DNA of 64,000 nt, taken from contig BLSF01000045.1 in NCBI GenBank assembly GCA_012862575.1, forward strand, positions 49,109 through 113,108, written 5' to 3'. How positions within the stretch are numbered: position 1 is the stretch's first letter; each line of letters starts with the position of its first letter. Position numbers and translations under genes: made by a program. Below are positions 42,032-54,024 of the stretch, in pieces. The notes beneath the pieces were generated by a model. It searched no databases. It was given only the letters and a program-made list of their open reading frames with translations, and was not told the DNA's origin. The stretch is from Parietichytrium sp. I65-24A. Lineage: Eukaryota > Sar > Bigyra > Thraustochytrida > Thraustochytriidae.

Positions 42032-44431
42032 ATGAAAGCGTCCAGCGGTCTGCTGCTCGCGGCAGGCGCGGTGCTAACTCGCAGATCATCAGGAGCAAAC
42101 ACGACGGCGCTGTATGACAGCGGAGACGGGTTCACCTTGGACTGGACAGTAGACACAGCCACAAATGTGATCAAGTTCACCGCGATATCAGCAACCACAG
42201 GGTACGTCTCGGTCGGGTTTGCCTCTGGCAGCCGCTTTCACGTAGGTGGTGACTGCTTTACAGCATGGGTCGTCGACGGCGCGCCTGGATCGATTGATGC
42301 ATACTTTACTGACACGGGGTCTCCAAAGACGGACTCCTCACAAGATTACACTCTGGTGTCCGCAACCGAAGCGAACGGGGTCACCACGGTGGTGTTCACG
42401 AGACCAGTGACCCTAACGGATGCTGATGACTTCAACATCCTGAACCAGGCCCAATATATTTACTGGGCCGTTGGCCCGGACCCGCCCACTGGCACCTCCG
42501 ATTTCGATTATCACGACACCTACTCGAGTTTCCAAGCGAACATGCTTGATTCATCCGCAGCAGTGGACACCTCACAACCGCTCTTCGTGCTGGACCCTGG
42601 CTACGGTTTGCTGGGCTCGATTGTCGGCCCTTTCATCTTGTTCACGCTGTACAAACTGTACAGAGACTACGAGAAAGGAAGCATTCGGGAGTACAAAATT
42701 GTTTCCAACGAATACCAAAACCCTGTAGGCAGGTTCGCCAATCGCATGTCGATGGCCCTTGGCTTCAAAGGACGTGGTAACAGCGGGGGCATTCTTCCCA
42801 TGAACGGCAGTCAATACGGCGGCGGCGGAAGTCAGTATGGCGGCGGCGGCGGCAACCAGTATGGTGGCGGCAGTCAGTACGGAGGAGGGGACGGGCGCCC
42901 TGGCGGCTTTGGGCAGAGAATCAGTATGGCATTCAACTCTGTGCGCGAAAAGATTGTGCGGACAAATCTTGCCCCTAAACCAACAAACCCATCCGGGCCA
43001 GTCTACTCGTTCAAGAAATGGGGCAGAATTCGCCTCACGTCAGAAATGACGTACCTGCAGGCCTTCTTAATGATGCTCTTTGTGATCATCGCTGTCGCAT
43101 GGGTGTACCTTCCAGAAGACTATTCCGCAGCTGACGCCTGGGGGTACGTGTGCTGCGCGTGCGCCCTGCTCGTCGTTCTCCCAGCAACTCGCAACTCGCT
43201 TCTCACCTGGTTTCTTTTCGCTCCTTTCGAGCGGACCATCTTGTATCATAGGTATTTGGGACGCTTTACATTCTTGGCCGGTGCGCTGCACACCGGCTAC
43301 TACGTGGTGCAGTGGATTCAGAACGGGACCTTTTCTACGCAAATCGCTCGGCCAAAGATTCAGTACGGGCTGATCTCCATGGGAGCTCTGACGCTGGTGT
43401 TCCTCACCAGCTTCGACAAACTAAGGAGAAAGCATTACAACTTTTTCCGCATCATGCACTACTCTTTCTTTGGGTTTTACGTGCTTGGGACGTACCACAC
43501 GAGCTCGTTCCTCATCTACAGCGTGGTCGCCGGAGTCCTTTACGGCACGGACATCATCATGAGGTATGCCCTTGACCTTCGGCCAAAACAAGCCTACGCT
43601 GTGGACATTCTACCCGGCGAGGTTGTTCGCATCAGGTTCCCGAAGAACAACCTCAAGTCATACTCAAGCGGCCAGTACGTGTTCCTCAACTTTCCGAGCA
43701 TCTCCATGACGGAGTGGCATCCGTTCACGTTGTCTTCTGGGCCACACCAGGACTACCTTGAGGTGCATATTAAGGCTTTGGGAGACTTTACTCGGCAGCT
43801 ACTTGTGGAAGGTGGAAAGCTGGCAAGCGGACAAACGCGCAGCTTCCCGAAGGTTCGCGTTGATGGGCCATACGGCCGAATTTCCTTTTCGGTGAACCGC
43901 TATCAGAACCTTGTCCTCGTGGGCGGAGGTGTTGGAGTCACCCCGATGATTGCCGTGTTAAAGGAGCTGTTTCAGATCGATGTGAGCGACGAACAGAGAC
44001 GCCGGCACCCGATCAGCCCGCACGTTCGCAACGTGTATTTTCTCTGGGTCGTTCGCGACCCAGCGCCGTGGTCTTGGTTCTTTGACACCTTGCGCCAGGC
44101 CATGGAGGCATCCATGAGCGGAAGCACCAAAGGCTTTCCCAAGCTTCGAATCAAGGGATACATCACCCGCCCTGACGACAGCACCTATAACCTCCAGCAG
44201 GCCGTGTCCAACATTCCATTCTACTCCATCTCTGCCGGAAGACCAGATGTGGCCCAGATCCTCGATGGTGTGGAGAAGTCCATTGACGCCAGCGAGGGAG
44301 CCGGTCCGAAGCGCATCGGGTTGCTCACTTGCGGCCCGTCAAAGTTGGTGAACCAAGCCTGGGACGAGTCTCAGCGAAGAACACGCAAAGGCGTCATATG
44401 GGATGTTCACCGCGAGGAGTTTGACTTTTAA
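42032..44431 (+). CDS. DOMON plus NOX/ferric-reductase fusion protein
   Basis: 799 aa, intronless, starting MKASSGLLLAAGA, a signal peptide. Residues about 25-165 are a DOMON domain (heme or sugar binding, extracellular). A membrane helix at about 190-212 and a Gly/Gln/Tyr-rich linker (258-290, SQYGGGG repeats) follow. From 338 to 510 is a ferric-reductase/NADPH-oxidase membrane core with both heme-ligand pairs: His406/His420 and His476/His489. The cytosolic C-terminal half has the FAD motif HPFTLSS (about 563), DGPYGR, the NAD(P)H loop GGGVGVTP (about 631) and a CGP motif (about 767). It should move electrons from cytosolic NAD(P)H across the membrane to oxygen, metal or the DOMON heme. No EF-hands are visible, so calcium control is not indicated. 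Strong family call; substrate unknown. Confidence 0.88.
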   Translation: MKASSGLLLAAGAVLTRRSSGANTTALYDSGDGFTLDWTVDTATNVIKFTAISATTGYVSVGFASGSRFHVGGDCFTAWVVDGAPGSIDAYFTDTGSPKTDSSQDYTLVSATEANGVTTVVFTRPVTLTDADDFNILNQAQYIYWAVGPDPPTGTSDFDYHDTYSSFQANMLDSSAAVDTSQPLFVLDPGYGLLGSIVGPFILFTLYKLYRDYEKGSIREYKIVSNEYQNPVGRFANRMSMALGFKGRGNSGGILPMNGSQYGGGGSQYGGGGGNQYGGGSQYGGGDGRPGGFGQRISMAFNSVREKIVRTNLAPKPTNPSGPVYSFKKWGRIRLTSEMTYLQAFLMMLFVIIAVAWVYLPEDYSAADAWGYVCCACALLVVLPATRNSLLTWFLFAPFERTILYHRYLGRFTFLAGALHTGYYVVQWIQNGTFSTQIARPKIQYGLISMGALTLVFLTSFDKLRRKHYNFFRIMHYSFFGFYVLGTYHTSSFLIYSVVAGVLYGTDIIMRYALDLRPKQAYAVDILPGEVVRIRFPKNNLKSYSSGQYVFLNFPSISMTEWHPFTLSSGPHQDYLEVHIKALGDFTRQLLVEGGKLASGQTRSFPKVRVDGPYGRISFSVNRYQNLVLVGGGVGVTPMIAVLKELFQIDVSDEQRRRHPISPHVRNVYFLWVVRDPAPWSWFFDTLRQAMEASMSGSTKGFPKLRIKGYITRPDDSTYNLQQAVSNIPFYSISAGRPDVAQILDGVEKSIDASEGAGPKRIGLLTCGPSKLVNQAWDESQRRTRKGVIWDVHREEFDF

Positions 44432-44912
44432 AATTTTGTTCTTGTTGATTGGTTCATTTGATTGATTGAAACGTGTTATTAAAGTAAAAATGAGAGAGTG
44501 AGCGAACGCCTTTTACCATAGCTATAATGGAAGATGCGCCGGTTGGCGTCTAACAGTAAATTAATTCTAAGTGAACTGACCAGACTTTGATTTCCTTCTT
44601 TTTCTTCTGTATGTACCACAACCACTCTCCGCTAAAGAGAATGTTCTTTTTCTTGTTTTGTTTGTTTGCTGACTCTCCTTCACAGCCTCAGAATCAGAAT
44701 TTTGGACGAAGCCGTCGAGCGACTCCATAACGACTGCGATATATGAATCCAAGCTTAGTGGTCTTGTTCAGAGGAGTACAGAGGGTGGCACAAGTATGGC
44801 AGAAATGTTATTTGCCACAGCTTCTCGATTGAAAGATATAAATTTTTTTTTGGCTTGTGAAACACACTTTGTTTTATGTACGGAAATGGAATTTGAAATG
44901 GAGAGGAAGAGC
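44432..44912. other. Convergent 3' region of the oxidase and G-alpha 1
   Basis: About 480 bp, AT-rich, with TAACAGTAAATTAATT near 44551. Should hold both 3' UTRs. No gene supported. Confidence 0.5.
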
Positions 44913-46273
44913 TCAAGCGGCCTCCTCCTTGCTATCAAAGAAGCCTCCCAGAACCAAATTCTCCTTGAGAATAATGTCCTTGCACGCGTCAAAGACTGTG
45001 CTGACGTTGTTGGTGTCCGTGGCACAGGTCTGCGAGACGCATTAAACATTCACGAAAAGCTCGAGTGTTAGGTTTGTCCAGTCTGCAACTCAAAATCAGT
45101 CAAACATCAAACGTGGGGAAGCAAAACTTACAATGTGGTGGTAGATTTTCTTGCTGGCTGTCTTCTTTCGCGACAGAAAAAGCTGCAGGCAGTAGCTTGC
45201 GGCTGCCTCGTAACAGGATTCGTACTCGTCGGAGCCGATCACCGCAGTCTGGGTGCCTGGGACGACGTGTGGGCCCTCAAAGTCAGTAAAGCGAGCGTCT
45301 GGTCCTTCGTCAACGCGGAAAGGACTGGTCACAAGCTTTTCACGGAAAAGGTCCCTCTTGTTGAGGAAGAGAATCATGCTGGTCTTGACAAACCACTTAG
45401 AGTTGCAAATCTCCTCGAAGAGGATCACTGCCTCATCCATGCGGTTCACCTTGTTATCCTCGTAGAGGACTTGATCGTATTCGTTGATGGCAGCCACGAA
45501 GATGACAGCAGTGACACCCTCAAAGCAATGGATCCACTTGCGGCGCTCATTGCGCTGACCGCCAACATCAAACATAACAAAGTCGACACCGTCAATTTTA
45601 TAGTGTTCTTCCACGATACCAGATGTACGGACGCGAGTGAGCAAAACATCCTTCGTGGTTGGAATATAGTCTTCCTTTGCGATGCGGTCAATAGACTCGC
45701 AGTAGTGTTGAAGAGCATCCTGACTGTAAAGTGTCGCGAGCACAGAGTAAAGGTAAGCACCGGCAAGGAACAAACAACCAAGAAATGAGCCGAAAGGAAA
45801 AACGAGCAACAAGCAACTTACACCTGAAAGTTGGAACGAGCCTTCCATGTGGCTTGGATGCCAGCGTCTGCCCAGATGGCTTTGATCATCTTACCAACAT
45901 TTTCGTCGATCATTGCAGTAGGGGCCTCGTAAGGGAGGCGCAACAGGCCCTCTGCAGCATCCTTGAGGCTGTCGTCATAAGGCCCAAACTCTGCGCTCTT
46001 CTGAATGACAGTTTGTATGTCGGAAATGACGTTCGAGTAGATGGTGAGGGCGGCCTTCTTCATCTCGGCGTCGGAAAACTTCTTCTCCTTGCCGTACAAC
46101 AACCTCATTTGCTTGAAGATGGTGCTTTTCCCAGACTCTCCCGCTCCGAGCAGGAGGAGCTTGATCCGCTTGTTCTCCACGTCATTGTCCTTTTTCGCGC
46201 GCCTCGCGATTTCCTTATCCTTCCTCTGCTCGTCGATCTCCGACTGCGACAGCTTGGATCCACAGACTCCCAT
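44913..46273 (-). CDS. Heterotrimeric G-protein alpha subunit 1 (three exons)
   Basis: Exons 46273-45822, 45723-45132 and 45029-44913 join to 386 aa; introns are GT-AG of 98 and 102 nt. A GTP-binding switch that relays receptor signals at the plasma membrane. It begins MGVCGSK, a myristoylation and palmitoylation signal. Visible motifs are the P-loop GAGESGKS (43-50), the switch I arginine in RVRTSG, switch [10 protein letters not shown], the base-binding NKRD, and TCATDT after the last intron. All catalytic residues are intact. The C-terminus, normally the receptor-contacting five residues, reads ENLVLGGFFDSKEEAA, longer than usual and without the Cys four residues from the end found in Gi/Go types. 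The first exon-plus-promoter stretch is partly repeated at 47115-48127, probably another haplotype. Confidence 0.93.
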
Positions 46274-46544
46274 TTTCCCTCGTCTCTGCGCGCACGCGTC
46301 AGCATCGATCAAAAGAACAACAATTAACGATTCCATTCCCAGGTACACAACCCAAAAGATCCATCCGCATCGCCACCGCAGATACACACACATGAGAAAC
46401 ATCACATCGACGGTCAGCAACCAAATTTCCACCTCATCAGCCACATCAAAAGCCTTATCCAAACAACAAATCCAAACAACAATGACAACATTCCCACAGC
46501 CTGCCGCCAGTCTCCACTCTTCTACAATACGCGCAAAGCAAATC

Positions 46545-46620
46545 AAATGAAATCAAATCAAATGAAATCAAATAAAATCAAATGAAATCAAACGAAATCA
46601 AATGAAATCAAATGAAATCA
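46545..46620. repeat. GAAATCAAAT repeat upstream of G-alpha 1
   Basis: About seven copies of a 10-bp GAAATCAAAT unit with small variations. The other-haplotype copy at 47660-47702 has only about four, a length polymorphism. Confidence 0.85.
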
Positions 46621-47033
46621 AAGCAGCACACATCTCCTCCAATACTAAATTACTCACTCACTCACTCACCTCTTCTTCTTTTGATCACGTCACCTCACTC
46701 TCACTCTCACTGTCACTCTCAGTCTCGCCCTGGCTGGTCCTCTTCCTCTTCCTGCGTGGCGTACGCGCGTACCCCTAGGTGTACGCGGCGGGAGAGGGAA
46801 GGGGCGGTCGGTTCCGGTCCTCTCTCCGTGTGCAAACGTGGGCTGCCTCTGCGGAGGTGCAGCGTCCGCCGTGGCTGGGGTGCGCGGGGAGGGAGGGCGT
46901 ACGCGGGAATGTTCCGCGCGGACGGGGAACGTTCTTTCTCTCTTCTGCCTGGCGACGCACCTGGTGGGGGCGGGGGTCCTCGCTCGGTGTGAGGGGAGAA
47001 AAGAGAGGAGAAGACTATCTCTGGCGATGTGAG

Positions 47034-47064
<31 letters not shown>

Positions 47065-47113
47065 AAGAAAGAAGAAGAAGAAAGAAAGAAAGAAGAAGAA
47101 AGAAGAGAGAGAA

Positions 47114-47114
47114 N
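47114..47114. other. Single-N contig junction
   Basis: Lone N. The left contig ends in GA-rich simple sequence. The right contig starts inside the G-alpha 1 first exon (AACTCTGCGCTC, equal to 45987 onward). The overlap of about 1.1 kb is 98-99% identical. Confidence 0.9.
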
Positions 47115-47401
47115 AACTCTGCGCTCTTCTGAATGACAGTTTGTATGTCGGAAATGACGTTCGAGTAGATGGTGAGGGCGGCCTTCTTCATCTCGGCGTC
47201 GGAAAACTTCTTCTCCTTGCCGTACAACAATCTCATTTGCTTGAAGATGGTGCTTTTCCCAGACTCTCCCGCTCCGAGCAGGAGGAGCTTGATCCGCTTG
47301 TTCTCCACGTCATTGTCCTTTTTCGCGCGCCTCGCGATTTCCTTATCCTTCCTCTGCTCGTCGATCTCCGACTGGGACAGCTTGGATCCACAGACTCCCA
47401 T
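47115..47401 (-). pseudogene. Partial second copy of G-alpha 1 exon 1
   Basis: First 95 codons of the G-alpha 1 gene (MGVCGSK start, P-loop intact), cut at the contig junction. Base differences from the left copy that I checked are synonymous (for example in KLSQSEI and MRLLY). The upstream 700 bp are also repeated. Most simply an unmerged allele of the gene at 44913-46273 rather than a separate pseudogene. Confidence 0.7.
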
Positions 47402-50400
47402 TTTCCCTCGTCTCTGCGCGCACGCGTCAGCATCGATCAAAAGAACAACAATTAACGATTCCATTCCCAGGTACGCAACCCAAAAGATCAATCCGCATCG
47501 CCACCGCAGATACACACATGAGAAACATCACATCGACGGTCAGCAACCAAATTTCCACCTCATCAGCCTTATCCAAACAACAAATCCAAACAACAATGAC
47601 AACATTCCCACAGCCTGCCGCCAGTCTCCACTCTTCTACAAAACGCGCAAAGCAAAGCAAATGAAATCAAATAAAATCAAATGAAATCAAATGAAATCAA
47701 AGCAGCACACATTTCCTCCAATACTAAATTACTCACTCACTCACCTCTTCTTCTTTTGATCACGTCACCTCACTCTCACTCTCACTGTCACTCTCAGTCT
47801 CGCCCTGGCTGGTCCTCTTCCTCTTCCTGCGTGGCGTACGCGCGTACCCCTAGGTGTACGCGGCGGGAGAGGGAAGGGGCGGTCGGTTCCGGTCCTCTCT
47901 CCGTGTGCAAACGTGGGCTGCCTCTGCAGAGGTGCAGCGTCCGCCGTGGCTGGAGTGCGCGGGGAGGGAGGGCGTACGCGGGAATGCTCCGCGCGGACGG
48001 GGAATGTTCTTTCTCTCTTCTGCCTGGCGACGCACCTGGTGGGGGCGGGGGTCCTCGCTCGGTGTGAGGGGAGAAAAGAGAGGAGAAGACTATCTCTGGC
48101 GATGTGAGGAGAGAAGAGAGAGAGAGAGAGAGAGGAAAAAGAGAAAAGAGAAAAGAAATAAAAAGAGAGAAACTAAGAGAGAGAGAAATTAAGAAACTAA
48201 GAAACTGACTGTGTTTGTGTGAGAGAGAGAGAGAGTTTGAGAGATACAATTCTTCGACCCCATTGACTACCCCTACCTCTATGGATATCTATAACAGTCC
48301 GCTTCTGCTATCCCAGGTGACTAGTATTCCTTAATACCGCGGGACTGTAGAAGCGAGTAGTCCCGGTTAGGCGATCGTAAGAATTCGCGTAGGAGTGGGA
48401 GAGAGCGAATGAGTGGGGAAAGTGACGGTCTCCCAGGCTCCCTCGTAAGAGCTCTTCACACAAGGGCGTACAGTACAGTTAGGTCGGTGGATAGCAGTGG
48501 ACGAGTTGAAAAAAGGAGAAATTGATGAGCGGGTTTGTGAGGAGAACTGGACCTTGTGAGGGAGCGAGTGAGTGAGTTGACTGTGAAATGAGGCACAGAC
48601 TAGCAGTTCACCTTAAATACCCTCTACCGTACTGAGTACAAGTGCTGCGTCAAGGCTGTACGTTTGCCACATTAGGCGGTACCACTGCAGTTCTAATGTT
48701 ATCGATAGGTATCCTGGCTGTCCAAGACGTGAGACGGCTTCTCAAGTTTCGCGTGGTCCCTCACAACCTTGTCAAGAGGGAGGTGGGTTTTTGGACCTTC
48801 ACTCTTATCCAAACAGCTATTACAGTCCAATAGTGGTCCAGACATTTGGCCACTCTCTCCGCCCTCCTCACAGCTCGGCGTAAGTGTGTGCTCCGAGTAA
48901 CCGAAGGTCCTGAGAGGGCGAGCGATTGCTACGCCATCGCATTAACCGTCGGCTATGCCAATGCAAAGGTGGACTCCACGCCTACGGTCACATAGCTCTA
49001 TGATCTAGCCGCCCCAATCATCCTCTCTCTCCTGTTCTTCCTCCGTTAGTGAGAAGGAGAGGAGCGAAGAAGGAAAGATGGACTAACAGTAAGCTGATTG
49101 AGAGGAGAGTGATCTCTCGTGAGGCGGAAGGTGGCTGAAAAGTTTGCAAAGTTTGCTAAATTTCATCGGTTTCTAGTCAACCATTACTGACCTGACTGAG
49201 AGTGAAAAGTCTATCACTAGTAGTATCTTCTCAACTCTGTGGTTTGTGCTAGGCGTCTCCACTCTAGAGCACACATAGGAATTGCATAGGGATACCAATA
49301 GGAGTTTGTGCCCCTGAGACTCGTTCGGAGGCGAATTGCTAAGACAAATTCTGGAATTTTATGAGGGAAGTGACCAAGTTTGTTATGATTAAGGTGTTAA
49401 AGTGCGGTACAGTGGCTTCTATTCCTTTTCCCTTTTTCTTTCTACTGATCCTTTGCTTGGAGATCTGGGGGGCGTCGATTTAAGGATGCCTAATTGCTCC
49501 TATACATTACTCGAAAATCTGGGGGTCTATCTTTTTGTACTCTTTTTATGTGTGTGCGCTCACACTTTTACATAAGCATTTTCGCTAAAGATGCGCTGGC
49601 GAGTTCACACGGTAACCTTCACTATGCCGGCTGAATGGTGTGTTACTTCGTACAACTAGCAATAATACTTAGTACTGCACTCAGCAATGAGATTGGAGAG
49701 AACAAAATGTTTTGTCTTTCAGTCTTGAACTAAAAAATCAAACAACTTTTTTCAGTTCAGAGTGTTCAGCACCCCACCTTCCGATAGGGTTTGTTTACGC
49801 TCTCACTTCGTGGCTTCACTTTGAGTGTTCAGAGATCAGAGTAGCTCACCGTCTACCCACAAACAAGTGCCAACCAAGCCTGCAAAATACAAATTATAGT
49901 ACACTCAGTCCTGACAGTGAGTACCGCCAGCGACCAGTAGATAGCTACTCTAGTCTAGAAGAAGGTCGGCTTGATTTTCTGGGGGTTCAGTGTGAGCATC
50001 TCGGTTCTCCAGTGAAGAACCGAACCTACGGAACCCGAAAGATGGCAATTTCTCATGATTGATTGTCTTGATTGATTGGTTAATTGATTGATTTCAATTT
50101 GATTGATTGCGTCGACCAAGGTTCGTGTTGTTTGTTTCGCTTGCCGAGTCTTCGCGAAGCGATGGGTAATCGAGTTCATGGGTTCACGAGGCCTCGGAGT
50201 TGCGAGATGTTGCGAGTGCGGAACAGACTAAATTTGACAAACTAACTGCAAGTGCTTGTGGTTGATGAACCCACACACCCACCCTCAATCAGGGCTCTGT
50301 GCAGACTCGGACGACGAAGCGACAGCGAATCATCGCGAGACGTGACAGGCGTGGCGAGCCACAGCGATCACTGACATCACTGACCCATTTGCGCTTTTGG

Positions 50401-52688
50401 GACAACGCTCCTCACGCACTGGTTCCTCGTACATCCAGGCACATGTGGAGCAGTAGGTCCGCGGTCTGGAAAATTCATAGCAATTTGCCGACGTGACCAA
50501 TGCAAGCCAATGCGGAAACGGAGAAAAGGAATGCCATTGTTGTCGCCGGAGTGGCAGTTCTCGGCGACGATGAAAGAACAGACGCCAAAGCCAGTGCTTG
50601 CGCAATTCGCCGTTCCATTTTCAGAAAGAAAAGGGGAAGATGCGAAGATGCGAAGATGCGGAGACGCGGGCCATACCTCGAGATGACTGCAAAGGTTTGC
50701 ACACCCTGGTCCCACTGTAGCGCTGTAGCGAGATTGTTTCTAGCTGGGCGGCCACGCAGCAGCAGTCGCTCGAAGCGTTGGTTGTACAGAACAGAAGAAC
50801 AACAAGGTGGCTTGTCCAGAGACATCCGCCAGAAACAAAAGGGTCGTGCAATGAATTATGAATCATGAGCCATGAACTATGTCTTGGACAGTGAGTGCTG
50901 CGTGGGTCGGAGCAAAATCTCGCGAAGAAAGGGGTGACGAAATCGCTTCCAGGCGAAAGAGCAGTGGTGAGCAATCGATTACTTCACTGTAGCAATGCAC
51001 ACCTGCAGCAAAGCGAATGAATTCTCTGAAAAGCTTTCGCGGTCGCTGTGCAAACGACGACTGGCAAGTCGCAGCCTCCCAGGTAAAAGGAACAGGAATC
51101 GGAAGCGCTTGGCGCTGGCGTGTTAGCTCATGGCAGCTCGCGTCCATCCTGCTTGAGATAGAAAGCATCGAGAGCGAGAATCCCTTTCGTCATGCATTCA
51201 TGCGTTATGCATTCATACGTTCATTGTCGATCAGCGTCGGAAGATTCGACGGCTCAATGCGAACAGACGGGAGAAGACTTTGGTGAAATCAACGAAGAAA
51301 CGTAAGCTGCATTGACTCGCCGTGTCAAAAGAACGAATTATTTACTCCTGTGACTCCTCTATACACTTTAGATTCATTCAAATGAAGTAATGTCAGCAGC
51401 AATTCACGATTCAGAATTTCAGACTTTCAGAAGTTCAGAATTCAGAATGATCAAAAAGTTTAGAACTTGAATTTTGGAGTTTCAGAAGACTTTTCAGACA
51501 CAGTTTAGCTCTAGGAGAATAGAACACACTCATGATGACCATTTGCGACGAACGATCGCAACTACGCTGGACTAGTACCCACCCCTCTCTCTCGGTAAGC
51601 TTCCTCTCCATTGTCCTTACTCTAACCCCAGCCTTACTACCCACCCACGCCTTTCGCTAGCACTTGCCACTTCGTTGTCCAGTCTGCACACTCCCGAACG
51701 TTACAGACAGTCTTATTGAAGGCTACCTCAGTGCCGTAACCCCTCCGCCGGCCCCCCTACCACGGAGTGCTATACCACACATAGCTTTATCCCTAAACAC
51801 TCCGAGTTTCCCCTTTCCCGGTAATCCCGGTACTCTCCCTCTCCCCTCATAGAAGTCTATTATTCACCTTAGTCCCTCTGGACTGCACATTGGTCATTGC
51901 ACAGCTCTCCCTCTCTCACTTGTCTCCTACCCATCACTTACCCTTTCCGCTAACACACACCTTGCTGCCAGTGAGGCTCTTACCCAGTCCCATCTAGTCC
52001 TATACTTTTCCATAAATCTCCCAGGGGATTACACACTTGGATGGGTTGCGCCTTAGGGAGAAAGGGCGTTTCTCTATAGTATCGCGTAGCCGCGGGGGAG
52101 GGTGGAGAAAGAAAAAAAAGTGGTGAGAAATAGAAGAAATAGCCATAAAAAGGGGGTAAAATAGGAGAGGGAAAACGGGAAAGGCAGGGTACGCGGGGAC
52201 CGAATTTCAGTGCGCGGACGTAAGTTAAAGTGTCCTCGCGAAACGTGGGACGGAAGCGGAGGATAAGGGGAGAGGCGTGTCGCGTGGTGCGTGGTGGTCG
52301 CGTTAAGCGTGGATGGACAGCGGAAGGAAGAGGGGATCAAGTGAAGTGAAAAGACACAGAAATAGAGAGAGAGAGAGAGAGAGGGAAATGAAAAGGAAGA
52401 GATGCGCGGCGGCTGACATTTTTTCTCTCTCTGTTGAATGAATGTAGATCTTAGGTTCGTGTTTGCTTTGACTTGTTTGTTTGCCTGGGCTTTGTGGAGG
52501 TGAAAGAAAGCTTGTGTGGAAACTAGTACTTTTGCATTGTAGAGGGTGCTCGACAGCTTTGGTCGTTCTGTTTGTTTTGTCGGCGTATCGGCTGGAGTCC
52601 TTTGAAAAGGAGAGAGAGAGGAGGTCAGAATTTGGAGTTTGGAGTTTGGAATCGAGGGTTCGGGAAAGAGGATTGAAGATCAGGCAAA

Positions 52689-54024
52689 ATGGGCTGCGGA
52701 TCGTCGAGTCTCACGGCCGAAGAGAAGCAGCTGGCGTCTGCTTCGCGAGCTATCGACAAGAAGAATAAGCTTGCGTACCAGGAGGAGCAAGCAAAGGTGA
52801 AACTGCTCTTGCTCGGAGCTGGAGAATCTGGCAAGTCAACCATCTTCAAGCAGATGCGCATCCTGTATGGAGCGCACCATGGTTACACCAAGGAGGAGCG
52901 GCTCCGATTCGCGCCTACCATCTATGGCAACATTCTGACCAACGTGAAAACCGTCCTGGAAAACACGGAGCGATTCTCTGACCTCTCGGACTCGAGCCTC
53001 AAGTCGAAAGTAGACAAGTTTGTCGATCTCCCAGACGGCAAGGACGCCAAAATCGACAGTAAAGTTGGCGAGCTTATCAAGGCGTTCTGGAATGACAGCG
53101 GATTTCAGGAGACATGGCACTACCGCAGCCACTATCAGGTGCAGGACGCACTGGCGTACTATTGCAGTGAGATCGATCGTATCATGGCTAGCGACTACAT
53201 CCCAACTCCACAGGACATTCTTCGCGCGCGCGTGAGGACCTCTGGGATCGTGGAGGAGGTCTACAAGATCGACGGCGTCACCTTTGTAATGTTTGACGTC
53301 GGCGGCCAGCGCAACGAGCGCAAAAAGTGGATTCATTGCTTTGACGAGTGAGTTTTGGATGAATTGGATCTAATTTGTGATTGAATTTTCGTCGCGCGCG
53401 CGCTGGTGTTCTGACAATCTTTACTCGATGGTCGTATTTGCGTCACAGGGTCACTGCTGTCATTTTCGTTGCTGCAATCAACGAGTATGACCAAGTGTTG
53501 TATGAGGACCAGACTATGAACCGCCTGGATGAGGCTGTGATTCTCTTCGACGAGATCTGCAACTCGCCATACTTCAAATCCACATCGATGATCCTCTTTT
53601 TGAACGTAAGTGTTTTCGGCCATCTTGTGCCTCCCCATCGACGCGCATACTAATTTTTTTTGTTTGATGTGACCTGGCTGATGAAAAACTACAGAAAAGG
53701 GACTTGTTCCGGGAGAAGCTTGCCGAGATCCCATTCCGCGTGGAGAACGGCGAGGACCAGCGCTACACGGACTACACTGGCCCGGTCGTTGTTCCTGGTA
53801 CCGCAAGCGCGCAGATGGGTTCGCAGGATTACGAACGCGTGTACGACGCAACCCGGCGCTACATCCTCCAGCTGTTCTTGAACCGCAACAAGAACAAACA
53901 GAAGGAGATTTACCACCACATCACCTGTGCAACGGACACCCAGAACGTTGAAGTGGTCTTCAACGCCTGTAAAGACATCATTCTTCAGAACAACTTGCGC
54001 GGGTCCGGCTTTGTCGGAATGTAG
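52689..54024 (+). CDS. Heterotrimeric G-protein alpha subunit 2 (three exons)
   Basis: Exons 52689-53347, 53449-53605 and 53695-54024 join to 381 aa; introns of 101 and 89 nt are GT-AG and the joins give CFDEVTAV and FLNKRDLF. Motifs: N-terminal MGCGSSS (acylation), P-loop GAGESGKS (43-50), switch I RVRTSG, switch [14 protein letters not shown] and TCATDT. A membrane GTPase like G-alpha 1, from which it differs at about half of positions, so the pair is not recent. The C-terminus [11 protein letters not shown] lacks the usual Cys and is longer than the canonical end. An AATAAA-type signal follows the stop at about 54119. SF3A2 begins 500 bp downstream on the same strand. Confidence 0.95.

Larger units (their letters stand above)
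46274..52688. other. Gene-poor region with a duplicated G-alpha 5' region
   Basis: About 6.4 kb between G-alpha 1 and G-alpha 2. Contents: GAAATCAAAT repeats (46545-46620), a contig junction (47114), the duplicated G-alpha 5' fragment and its upstream region (47115-48127), GA-rich simple sequence (47035-47113, 48110-48190, 52364-52385), and otherwise unremarkable DNA. Some open frames near 50300-50870 overlap on both strands and look spurious. No RNA gene recognised. Confidence 0.5.

Noticed and set aside
46612-46992. Plus-strand frame upstream of G-alpha 1 and its duplicate at 47681-48067
   Set aside because: It lies in promoter-side repeat and GC-rich sequence, is antisense to the G-alpha leader, and has no recognised motif.
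48860-48970. A possible structured RNA around the CTACGCCATCGCATT segment
   Set aside because: No tRNA cloverleaf, no T-loop consensus and no rRNA match that I can support.
50299-50868. Overlapping frames on both strands near 50.5 kb
   Set aside because: No domains, no codon-like bias and mutually overlapping.
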